NCBI RefSeq assembly: GCF_003217295.1 | Contig: NZ_QJTJ01000025.1 | Span: 1 to 49,976, forward strand | Direction: 5' to 3' | Source of the DNA: Ureibacillus chungkukjangi | GTDB lineage: Bacteria; Bacillota; Bacilli; Bacillales_A; Planococcaceae | DNA length: 49,976 bases | In this document: positions 31,444-39,873 of the stretch, one piece after another | How the letters are laid out: every line of letters begins with the position of its first letter | How positions within the stretch are numbered: the stretch's first letter is position 1 | Position numbers and translations under genes: made by a program | The notes under the pieces: generated by a model | The model's database searches: none | Told to the model about the DNA's origin: nothing | What the model saw: the letters and a program-made list of their open reading frames with translations, nothing else

Positions 31444-34278
31444 ATGAAAAGTAAATTAAACTTAGGCATACGTTCGAAAATTACCTTTGGATATGTAATT
31501 ATCGTTCTTGCCTTAATAGTGTCTGCGTTATTTTTGAATACCCAGATGCGCTCATTACAGAATGAACGCAACCAGGTTATACAGTATGACTCCCAGGTAT
31601 TAAAGCTTTCTAATAACATTGAAAGAAATATATTAGAAATGCAGGCTGGAAAACGTGGATATATTATCACAGGTGATGATAGCTATCTCGAAAGCTATTA
31701 TGAAGCAGGAGAAAATTGGGAGAAGGATTATACAACATTATATTCCTTATTAAACAATAGTCCTGAGCAGCTAGAAAAGCTTTCACTTATCAAGGCGACT
31801 ATTAATCACTGGATTAGTACTGCCGGAGATCCAGTTATCGATATGAAGCGTAATGGACAAACAGAAGAGCTTACTCAGCATTTTACTGAAGATGAAGGAA
31901 GCTCTGATCTCGAGTTAATGGAACAGCAATTTGAAGAATTTAGAATTGCTGAAAACGAGTCTATTACTGCACTTACATCTGAATTAGATTCTCGAAATTC
32001 GAGAATTAGCATTGCACTAACTGTCTTTCTTATCATTGTTACGCTAGCAGCGATTACTATTGCGACAACTGTTTCAAACTCTATCATCAAGACAGTACAA
32101 AATGTAAAAGATTCAATACATAGGATTACTGATTCTAAGGGCGATTATGGAGAACGTATACAAGTAACCACAAATGATGAAATTAAAGACCTAGCCATTG
32201 CTACAAACGAATTACTTGATAACATGGAAAATCGAGAATGGTTACAAACGAACCTCGCAGCTCTATTGACCAAGTACCAAGGGGTTTCTTCAATAAATAA
32301 ACTATCGGAAATCTTTTTATCAGAAATAACGAACATCACCGGAGCACTTTATGGAGCTTTTTATGTAGCAAATAAAAACCTGGACTCCACAGAATATATA
32401 AAAACAGCATCATTTTCTGGTACAGGTGAAGATATCGGAAGAGAATCCTTTAAGCTCGGTGAGGGATTAATAGGTCAGGTTGCAGTACGTCAGCAAGTAT
32501 TCCATTCGAATAGCCTGCCAAAGGATTACCGCCTTATCAATACGGGCATCGGTGAAATACCTCCGAAAAGCATCTTAATTGTTCCAGTTAAATTCGAGGA
32601 TAAAACCATTGCAGTCATTGAACTTGCTTCTTTAGAGGATTTTGAATCATTAGAAATTGAACTGGTTGAAAATATCCTAGAATCATTTGGCTTAACTGTT
32701 AATAGTATTATTGATCGAATGGAAATTGTTCGTCTATTAAACGAATCTAGAGCAATGACAGAAGAACTTCAAGCTCAATCAGAAGAATTGCAAACACAGT
32801 CAGAAGAATTACAATCTCAATCTGAAGAATTGCAAATGCAAACAGAAGAGTTAACTATTATTAACGAACAGCTTGAAGAAAGAACAAAAGATGCAGAAGC
32901 AAAATCGAAGGAACTTGAAATAGCTAAGAAGGAGCTTGAAGCTACTGCAGGACAGCTTATTTTAAGCTCTAATTATAAATCAGAATTCCTTGCGAATATG
33001 TCCCATGAATTACGCACACCGCTGAACAGTATTCTTATTCTTTCTGAGATGCTTGGTGAAAATGGAAATAACAACTTAACAGAAGAACAGGCAGAATTTG
33101 CTAAAGTCATTAACTCATCTGGTCAAGATTTATTGTCGTTGATAAATGATATTTTAGATTTATCAAAGGTTGAAGCTGGTAAATTAGATATATTATTTGG
33201 AGAAGTCAATATGGATGAGCTTCCACACTTATTGGAGCAAACCTTCTCCCCTGTTGCGAAACAAAAAGATCTTGAGTTTAATATTATCAAATCAGAAGAT
33301 GTGGATGATATTTTCCATACAGATGAAAAACGATTCAATCAAATATTGAAAAATCTACTATCTAATGCATTTAAATTTACAGAGCAAGGATCTGTTACAT
33401 TAGCGATAAATAAGCTAAATGAACAACAGATTTCAACCGATATGAAACAATTAAGTCCTGAATGGCTTGAAATAGCCATCGTCGATACTGGAATTGGGAT
33501 CTCGAAAGAAAAGCATCAGCTTATTTTCGAATCCTTCCAGCAGGCAGATGGTGCAACTGTTCGTAAATATGGTGGTACAGGGCTTGGCTTATCCATCAGT
33601 AAGGAATTTTCAAAACTTCTTGGTGGCTGGATTGACCTGCAAAGTGAGGAAGGCAAAGGAAGTACCTTCACTTTAGTTCTACCAAGCTTACAAGATGGTT
33701 TAAGTAATGAGTGTTTAGAAGAGATTAACAAAGACCTCTCTAAAATGACACATGACGAGGTTGCTGCTGCAGAAGTAATTGAAGATATCGCCATTGAGGG
33801 TGAACTCATAAAACCAGAGGAAGTCCTTGAGCCTGCAGCAATCCCACACTTCCCTTCACTCGTTACGGAAACTGATATTTTTGAAGGGAAAAACGTCCTA
33901 ATTGTGGATGACGATAACCGTAATATTTACGCGCTTAAAACGGCTCTTGAACACAATGGTATTAATATTTTAGTAGCTAAACACGGCGTAGAATGCTTGG
34001 AGATTATGAAATCCAATAATGATATCGACTTAGTATTAATGGATATTATGATGCCAATAATGGACGGCTATGAAACAATGACCCGTATTCGCCAGGACTT
34101 ACAGCTAACGGAGCTTCCAATTATAGCGATTACTGCGAAAGCCATGAAGACTGACCGCGATAAATGTATCGAGGCCGGCGCATCGGATTATATCAGTAAG
34201 CCAATTAACTTAGAACAATTATTCTCAGTTTTACGTGTATGGTTAGTTTCACAAGGGAGCATGAAGAACGATGAGTAA
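31444..34278 (+). CDS. rsbK: Hybrid sensor histidine kinase, RsbK-like (CHASE3-HAMP-GAF-HisKA-HATPase-REC)
   Basis: 944 residues from ATG 31444 with AAGGTAGG upstream; a TTG at 31423 is less likely. Order: membrane helix (about 10-30), extracellular CHASE3 domain, second helix (about 185-205), HAMP, GAF (about 270-425), a coiled coil built from repeated QSEELQ units (about 435-505), HisKA with His in ANMSHELRTP (about 520), HATPase_c with DTGIGI and GTGLGLSI, and a receiver with Asp in VLMDIMMP (about 865). The same order and neighbours occur in Bacillus cereus RsbK, which starts the sigma-B stress response. Overlap of 8 bases with the next gene. Symbol is by analogy. Confidence 0.8.
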   Translation: MKSKLNLGIRSKITFGYVIIVLALIVSALFLNTQMRSLQNERNQVIQYDSQVLKLSNNIERNILEMQAGKRGYIITGDDSYLESYYEAGENWEKDYTTLYSLLNNSPEQLEKLSLIKATINHWISTAGDPVIDMKRNGQTEELTQHFTEDEGSSDLELMEQQFEEFRIAENESITALTSELDSRNSRISIALTVFLIIVTLAAITIATTVSNSIIKTVQNVKDSIHRITDSKGDYGERIQVTTNDEIKDLAIATNELLDNMENREWLQTNLAALLTKYQGVSSINKLSEIFLSEITNITGALYGAFYVANKNLDSTEYIKTASFSGTGEDIGRESFKLGEGLIGQVAVRQQVFHSNSLPKDYRLINTGIGEIPPKSILIVPVKFEDKTIAVIELASLEDFESLEIELVENILESFGLTVNSIIDRMEIVRLLNESRAMTEELQAQSEELQTQSEELQSQSEELQMQTEELTIINEQLEERTKDAEAKSKELEIAKKELEATAGQLILSSNYKSEFLANMSHELRTPLNSILILSEMLGENGNNNLTEEQAEFAKVINSSGQDLLSLINDILDLSKVEAGKLDILFGEVNMDELPHLLEQTFSPVAKQKDLEFNIIKSEDVDDIFHTDEKRFNQILKNLLSNAFKFTEQGSVTLAINKLNEQQISTDMKQLSPEWLEIAIVDTGIGISKEKHQLIFESFQQADGATVRKYGGTGLGLSISKEFSKLLGGWIDLQSEEGKGSTFTLVLPSLQDGLSNECLEEINKDLSKMTHDEVAAAEVIEDIAIEGELIKPEEVLEPAAIPHFPSLVTETDIFEGKNVLIVDDDNRNIYALKTALEHNGINILVAKHGVECLEIMKSNNDIDLVLMDIMMPIMDGYETMTRIRQDLQLTELPIIAITAKAMKTDRDKCIEAGASDYISKPINLEQLFSVLRVWLVSQGSMKNDE

Positions 34279-35128
34279 TCTATCTGATTTTGAATCACAT
34301 AGTAATCTAAACACTGAATTTACAGACCTTGAAGTCGATTTATTGCTTAAAGCACTCTTTAGGTTATCCGGATATGATTTTCGATTATACAATCGTTCTT
34401 CCATTACACGCAGAATCCATAATCGAATGAGGGTTAGTAACCTTTCTACGGTTACTGAGCTAACAAATAAAATTATCCACGACCCAAGCTATTTGGAACA
34501 AATTTTAAATGATTTTTCGATAAACGTTACGGAAATGTTTCGGAATCCATCCTTCTTTAAAGCCTTTAGAAATGAAGTGATTCCGAAGCTGCGTGACTAT
34601 CCAGAAATTCGTATATGGCATGCAGGCTGTGCATCTGGTGAAGAGGTATTTTCCATGGCCATTTTAATGGAAGAAGAAGGGTTAATGGAGAAAACGACGA
34701 TTTACGCAACTGATATGAATGAGGATGTCTTAGAAAAAGCAAAAAACGGGGTCTTTCCTATCCACAAAATGCAGGCCTATACAAAAAATTATCAGCTTGC
34801 AGGAGGGAAAGAATCTTTTTCCAAGTACTATAAAACAGATAGACAAAATGCTTACTTTCATAATTCATTATTAAAGAATATCAGCTTTGCCCAGCATAAT
34901 TTAGTAACCGATCAATCATTTAATGAATTTCATATTATCATTTGCCGTAATGTGCTTATCTACTTTACACAGCTACTGCAAAATCAAGTTCACAGTTTAT
35001 TTTATGAAAGCTTGATGGCTGATGGATTCCTTGGTTTGGGCGACAAGGAAACCCTACGTTTTATAGATATCATGTCTAATTACAAAGAAGTAAATGGCAC
35101 CGAACGCATTTACCAAAAAATAAAATAG
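34271..35128 (+). CDS. rsbM: CheR-type protein methyltransferase, RsbM-like
   Basis: 285 residues. N-terminal helical CheR domain, then the SAM-binding domain with IWHAGCASGEEVFSMAI (about 114-130), YATDMNEDVLEKAKNG and IIICRNVLIYFT. No TPR extension. In chemotaxis CheR methylates receptors; in B. cereus RsbM methylates the hybrid kinase RsbK and damps signalling. The 8-base overlap with the kinase gene favours that partner. No chemotaxis genes are nearby. Confidence 0.8.
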   Translation: MSNLSDFESHSNLNTEFTDLEVDLLLKALFRLSGYDFRLYNRSSITRRIHNRMRVSNLSTVTELTNKIIHDPSYLEQILNDFSINVTEMFRNPSFFKAFRNEVIPKLRDYPEIRIWHAGCASGEEVFSMAILMEEEGLMEKTTIYATDMNEDVLEKAKNGVFPIHKMQAYTKNYQLAGGKESFSKYYKTDRQNAYFHNSLLKNISFAQHNLVTDQSFNEFHIIICRNVLIYFTQLLQNQVHSLFYESLMADGFLGLGDKETLRFIDIMSNYKEVNGTERIYQKIK

Positions 35129-35133
35129 TATAT

Positions 35134-35176
35134 TAAAAAAACGGATACTCCATTTTAAAGGGGTATCCGTTTTTTA
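35134..35176. terminator. Bidirectional terminator
   Basis: AAAAAACGGATACTCC and GGGGTATCCGTTTTTT form a 15-16-bp stem between the convergent rsbM-like and rsbY-like genes. Confidence 0.9.
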
Positions 35177-36316
35177 TTAAGATTGAATATTTAATAGAAC
35201 AAGACACATATCATCTGGTTGGTTAGTTTGTTTTTCCTTTGGCAAAAGTTCGTCTAATAGCATTTGAGATCCGCTCCACTTTTGCTGTGTAAGCTTTTTA
35301 ACTCGATCCTCAGCTTCAAACTCATCAGGATTTATCGCCTCTAGTAAGCCATCAGTAAATAAGACAATCTGAGCCTCTTTTTCATAATGAAGGATTTGTT
35401 TTTCCACTTTTATATCATCAAAAAAACCAATGGCGCAGCTTCCTTGATCTAGTGGGATAATTCGATTGTCATCAATATTGACATACCCATGAGGATGTCC
35501 AGCGTTAACATACTCAATAGACTTAGCTTCAGTATCTATAACTAAATAGATTGCCGTAAAGTAATATGGAATGGATTCCTTTTCATTATGTAATTGTGCC
35601 ATATAACGATTAAGCTCTTTTACTACCTCTGCTGGGTCAACTATCTGTTTGATAGCTTCTCTTAATACAGAGGATATAAACATGCATAGCAGTGATGCTG
35701 AAATCCCATGCCCCATCATATCTAAAAGAATAACAGCGTAGCGATGATCATTAATCTTGTACCAATAGTACATGTCACCTGCTAAATTAAATGATGGTAG
35801 ATAGGATACCTCCACCTGTAATTTACTCTCTTTCAGAGGTGGGCTTAGTAGACTCCTCTGTACATTTGTTGCAAGGTCTAGTTCATATTGGATTTTCTTT
35901 TCATGCTGAGTATGCCAGTCTAACTCTGCCTTCAAGCGCAAAGCCACTCGAATACGCGCAAGTAGCTCAACCTTATCAATAGGCTTAGTTATATAATCGA
36001 TACCACCTAAATCCAGGGCTTGTGCTAATTTATTTTTATCGTCTAATGCTGTGACAAAAATAATCGGAATATCCTTATAGCGCTCATTTGCTTTAAGCAT
36101 TTTACATGCTTCAATTCCATCGATTTCAGGCATCATAATATCGAGCAATATTAAATCTACATGCTTAGTAGATGAAGCAGGTGCATCAAATTGTAGATAG
36201 TCAAAAAGCTCATGAGCAGAGGTTAATGAAACACAGTCATTATAGCCCACATTATTTAGAATCTTTTCAATAACAAATAAATTCACTTTATTATCATCGA
36301 CTAGAAGAATTGTCAC
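35177..36316 (-). CDS. rsbY: Response-regulator PP2C phosphatase, RsbY/RsbU-like
   Basis: 379 residues. REC domain (1-120) with Asp in LILLDIMMPEIDG (about 55) and Lys in TKPIDK (about 108), a short coiled coil (WHTQHEKKIQYELDLATNVQ), then a SpoIIE/PP2C phosphatase domain with GDMYYW, LLDMMGHGISASLL and FTDGLLEA. In the B. cereus group RsbY of this structure dephosphorylates the anti-anti-sigma factor RsbV when phosphorylated by RsbK. GTG start after AGGGGAAAT. It is convergent with the kinase and methyltransferase genes. Symbol is by analogy; RsbV, RsbW and SigB are not in the window. Confidence 0.82.
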   Translation of the reverse strand: MTILLVDDNKVNLFVIEKILNNVGYNDCVSLTSAHELFDYLQFDAPASSTKHVDLILLDIMMPEIDGIEACKMLKANERYKDIPIIFVTALDDKNKLAQALDLGGIDYITKPIDKVELLARIRVALRLKAELDWHTQHEKKIQYELDLATNVQRSLLSPPLKESKLQVEVSYLPSFNLAGDMYYWYKINDHRYAVILLDMMGHGISASLLCMFISSVLREAIKQIVDPAEVVKELNRYMAQLHNEKESIPYYFTAIYLVIDTEAKSIEYVNAGHPHGYVNIDDNRIIPLDQGSCAIGFFDDIKVEKQILHYEKEAQIVLFTDGLLEAINPDEFEAEDRVKKLTQQKWSGSQMLLDELLPKEKQTNQPDDMCLVLLNIQS

Positions 36317-36525
36317 TTTTATTTCCCCTATTCCAGTTTTTTTTGGTTCAAAGCATTTAATCTCTCTTAGTAATACAAATATATCTTTTATCTATCTCTA
36401 TTTTTCCAATTTATTCATATCCTTTTATTATACAAAAATGCTTTTAGAAATCGTAATTAAATGTACATTACAATTAGATTACTAGCTTTCACTTTTATGC
36501 TATTTCCCTATAACTTATAAATAAA

Positions 36526-36559
36526 AACCACTTCTTCCAAAAAATCTGGAGAAGTGGTT
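36526..36559 (-). terminator. Intrinsic terminator of the DUF5667 gene
   Basis: Minus strand AACCACTTCTCCA pairs with TGGAAGAAGTGGTT with one bulge, followed by TTTATTT. Confidence 0.8.
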
Positions 36560-36595
36560 CAGCTTTCTGTAGAAATCTATTAAGTTCAAAGAAAC

Positions 36596-37867
36596 TTATT
36601 TGTCGTTCCCTTTGCCTTTGTTTTCTTTTTCTTGCGATTTATTTTGACCGTTTTGCGCTTTATTAGCCTCATTTTTTTGCTCTTGTTTTACTGCTTGTTT
36701 TTCAGTCTGCTGCTGTTGCTTTTCCACACGGTGTTCCTGTGCTTCAGCTTGCTTTTGCTCCGCCTGTGCTTGCTTTCCTTCTAACTTCACTTGTTGCTTT
36801 TCGACTGTTTCTGTCTTTTTCTCTTCACTCTTATTCATTTTTTCAACCGGTTTAGCTACTGGAGTTTGAGCTTGTTTTACTTCTGTTGTTTTCACAGTTG
36901 ATAAAGAAGATTTCTCTTCCTTCTCAACAGATTTAGCCTCAACAGCTGCTGGTGCTTTTGATGTTTTAGCTTTAACTGATTCTTCTGCTTCAGGATTTTC
37001 GCTAGAAGCATCTTCTGTAGTATTTACAGCTTCAGTATTTGTTGGGTTTTCTGCTGTCTCCACTTGTGCCTTTTGCTGCTTTTTCTCTTGTTGAGTTAGC
37101 TTTTTCGTTACCTTCTTTTCTAGCTTTTCTTGGGCTTTTTCGATATTTTTAGCAATGGCTTCTTTTGCTTTTGGGTTGCTTACTTTTTCAAGTACTGCTT
37201 GTAGTGCTACAATATTCGCTGAAAACTTTGCTATCAAAGCTACACGATCTGAGTCTTCTTCTGTTGTGACTTCTTCATTACCAGCAGTTTCCTCTGTTGT
37301 TTCTTCTTGAAGTGTCTCTTCAGTTACTCCCTCTTCTAAAGAAGAATCTTCAACCGATGTCTCTGCATCCTCTAATAAATCAAGCGCTGATTCCTGTTGT
37401 TCCAAGGCTTTTTCTAAAGCTTCCTTTGCTAAATCCTCTTCTCCAGCCTCAAATAAAGCCTTTGCTTCAGCAATACGCTCCTCTGTTAAAGCTAATAATA
37501 TATCTGCTTCCTTTTCTTCATCAAAAGTTATTGCTAGCTTAATGCTTTCAGTAAACTCTTTTAAGAAATAAAGGAAATCCCCTGGCAGTAAAGACGGTTC
37601 CTCTACAACTGTCTCTTCTTCTACCGGTTCTTCACCTGTCGTTTCTGTTTCAGAAGTTTCCCCTTCATTAGCTGTTGCATCTGTTTCTACTTCTTCATTT
37701 ACTTCTTCAGTTGAAACAGGTGTTACCTCTTCTGTTGCTTCCTGTTGGACAACCTCTTGTACTTCCTCGACAGCTTCCTCATCGGCAAAAGCCTGTGTAG
37801 ATCCTATTACTAAAGTAGCCGCTACAACACCTGTAGTGAAAATATTTTTCAATTTAAAATTAGACAT
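36596..37867 (-). CDS. Secreted DUF5667-domain protein under c-di-GMP riboswitch control
   Basis: 423 residues. Signal peptide with cleavage near STQAFA (about 23-28), an acidic region rich in E, V and T (30-90), a DUF5667 domain (about 92-155, LLPGDFLYFLKEFTESIK and AEAKALFEAGEEDLAKEAL), a second helical segment (about 205-255) and a long K/E/Q-rich tail (about 260-423) with no sorting motif. The domain is thought to bind surface or wall partners; function unknown. The composition suggests an extended, highly charged extracellular protein. ATG after GGAGGGAC. Confidence 0.8.
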   Translation of the reverse strand: MSNFKLKNIFTTGVVAATLVIGSTQAFADEEAVEEVQEVVQQEATEEVTPVSTEEVNEEVETDATANEGETSETETTGEEPVEEETVVEEPSLLPGDFLYFLKEFTESIKLAITFDEEKEADILLALTEERIAEAKALFEAGEEDLAKEALEKALEQQESALDLLEDAETSVEDSSLEEGVTEETLQEETTEETAGNEEVTTEEDSDRVALIAKFSANIVALQAVLEKVSNPKAKEAIAKNIEKAQEKLEKKVTKKLTQQEKKQQKAQVETAENPTNTEAVNTTEDASSENPEAEESVKAKTSKAPAAVEAKSVEKEEKSSLSTVKTTEVKQAQTPVAKPVEKMNKSEEKKTETVEKQQVKLEGKQAQAEQKQAEAQEHRVEKQQQQTEKQAVKQEQKNEANKAQNGQNKSQEKENKGKGNDK

Positions 37868-37924
37868 TAAAGTCCCTCCATTTTTTGGAAGAAATTAGAA
37901 TCACCCTATATGATTCGTATTCTT

Positions 37925-38003
37925 CATTTGGTAGTCCAGCCATCATAGTTTCCCGTAGATCTGTGACTTTGCGTATCTATCTTTCAATAGATTTGCCTTT
38001 TAC
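37925..38003 (-). promoter_or_regulatory. Cyclic di-GMP-I (GEMM-I) riboswitch
   Basis: On the minus strand AAAAGGCAAATCTATTGAAA, then GATAGATACGCAAAGTCA, then ATCTACGGG...ATGATGGCTGGACTACC match the GEMM-I core: GGCAAA, a P1b stem closed by a GAAA tetraloop (ATCTAT-tGAAAg-ATAGAT), ACGCAAAG, CTACGG and the closing GACTACC. It ends about 60 bases before the DUF5667 start. The downstream hairpin GAATCA...TGATTC has no T run and does not cover the ribosome binding site, so the mode of control (transcription or translation) is unclear. The rest of the 373-base gap 37868-38240 shows nothing else. Confidence 0.88.
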
Positions 38004-38240
38004 AAATGAGGAACTTAATCACCGTTCGCATCATTTAATCTAAATATAAGTTATTTAATATAAAAATACTAGATTAAATATTTCCCAATATTATATAGAT
38101 AATCAACACGATAGTTTAATAATCCAATAGAGGAAAATAAAGGGCAGTATCTTTTTAATATAATCGAATACAATTAAATTTTATATGATAAACTTAGTAT
38201 GTTTTCCAAGATTAATAAATTTCTATAGGATTGGTATTTT

Positions 38241-39817
38241 ATGAAAATAATTCAATCGAAACAAAAAATTAAACTTACAACATTATTAATGACTCTAATT
38301 AGTTTATCAGTACTTTTTACTACTTTTATATTATTATTCGCATCTTATCAATCTGAGAAGAAATCATTATCTGATTCATATTTATCCCTTAATTTCTCAA
38401 AGGCAGAAAAATTAAGTAGTTCGGTAAACTCCTTATTCAAACTAATGCGAATGAGTTTACAAGAAACTAGCGAATTTTTAGATCCATCGATGACAGATGA
38501 TGAAATCCAAAAGAATCTAGAGCTGGTGAGGAATACCAGCCAATACTTCAATTCCTTATTATGGATAGACGAAACTGGTCTTGTTCGTAATGTTACACCT
38601 ATGATAAAGGGTGTAAAAGGCGATTATTCATCAGAAGTTACAAAAGATGTAGTAAATGCAAGAAAACCGATGCTAACATCACCATTTAAAGCACCTACTG
38701 GTCGAATGATTGTTTTAATGAGTGAACCATTTTATGATAATGAAGGTAATTACAGAGGCATAATTGGAGGTTCTGTTTATTTACAAGAACAAAATGTTCT
38801 TAATGAAATTTTAGGCAATGATACAATAATCGATAATAGCGGTTCTTTTTACTATGTAGTTGGACCAGAAGGAAAGCTACTATTTCATCCCGATATAAAA
38901 CGTATTGGGGAAAGTGTAATAGAAAACCCTATTATTTTGAAGCTTTTACAGGGACAAAGCGGTATGCAGTTCGTGAAAAATTCAGAAGGCATACCCATGT
39001 TTGCTGCATATAGTTATATACCAGAGATTGATTGGGGTGTAATACAACAAACACCGGCTTCATATGTCGATGCACTTTTAAAAAAACATATTCAAAATTT
39101 ACTTATAATAATTCTTTTTCCCTTTTCTCTATTACTAATAATCTCGCTTGGTTTTGCTAGAAAGTTGGCTAAACCATTTATTGAATTAGCAGACGTTGTG
39201 AATCAATTTGGTAACGATAAGCAAATCCGGCCTCCCACTTTCGAATCACATTGGAATCGGGAAGCAGATCTTTTAACTAAGAGTCTAATTATCGCTATAC
39301 ATGCGGTTGAAAACAATAATAGTCTACTATTAGAACAGTCTATGGCGGATACTCTGACCGGTTTGCCTAATCGAAAGAAACTAAATAAAGTGATTACGAA
39401 TTTAGCAAATAATGGACAATTGTTTTCTTTAGTTCTAATAGATCTTGATCATTTTAAAGAGATCAACGATACGTATGGACATCAATTAGGAGATGAGGTT
39501 TTAAAGTTTTTTGTTAAAATCATACAATCCATATATATAATGAAGGATAGATTTTTCCGTTATGGTGGAGAGGAGTTTTTACTAATTCTTCCAGATACTA
39601 GTACCTCTGAGGCATATTACCTTGTGGAAGAGCTTCGTACTAAACTTCTAATACAATAAGTCCAGTGGGAAAACCAATTACTATCTCTATTGGAATTTCA
39701 GAGTTTCCATCCCATACCAATTCGTTAGATGATTTGTTTTTATTTGCTGACAAAGCTTTGTACCAATCAAAAGCTAATGGAAGAAACCAAACAACAATAT
39801 GGCAGGATAAAGTGTAA
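38241..39817 (+). pseudogene. Diguanylate cyclase (GGDEF) broken by a one-base frameshift
   Basis: ATG 38241 opens a 472-residue frame that stops at 39657-39659. It has two membrane helices (about 12-32 and 285-305), an extracellular Cache-type sensor between them, and a GGDEF domain from MADTLTGLPNRKKL (about 371) with RYGGEEF (about 438). The missing C-terminal part of GGDEF (PVGKPITISIGISEF, then FADKALYQSKANGR) continues in another frame from 39662 to the stop at 39815-39817. Adding one base near 39647 (CTT-CTAAT, perhaps originally CTTTCTAAT) restores a 525-residue protein. The I-site RxxD is absent (IMKD). May be a true mutation or a sequencing error. Confidence 0.8.
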
Positions 39818-39827
39818 ACTATCAATA

Positions 39828-39873
39828 AAAAAAGGTTCTACTATCTCATTTCTGAAATAGTAGAACCTTTTTA
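39828..39873. terminator. Bidirectional terminator
   Basis: AAAAAGGTTCTACTAT and ATAGTAGAACCTTTTT form a 16-bp stem between the diguanylate cyclase and the convergent helicase gene. Confidence 0.9.

Noticed and set aside
39640..39825. 61-codon minus-strand frame
   Set aside because: It is the antisense of the out-of-frame GGDEF C-terminus, which reads as a clear protein on the plus strand.
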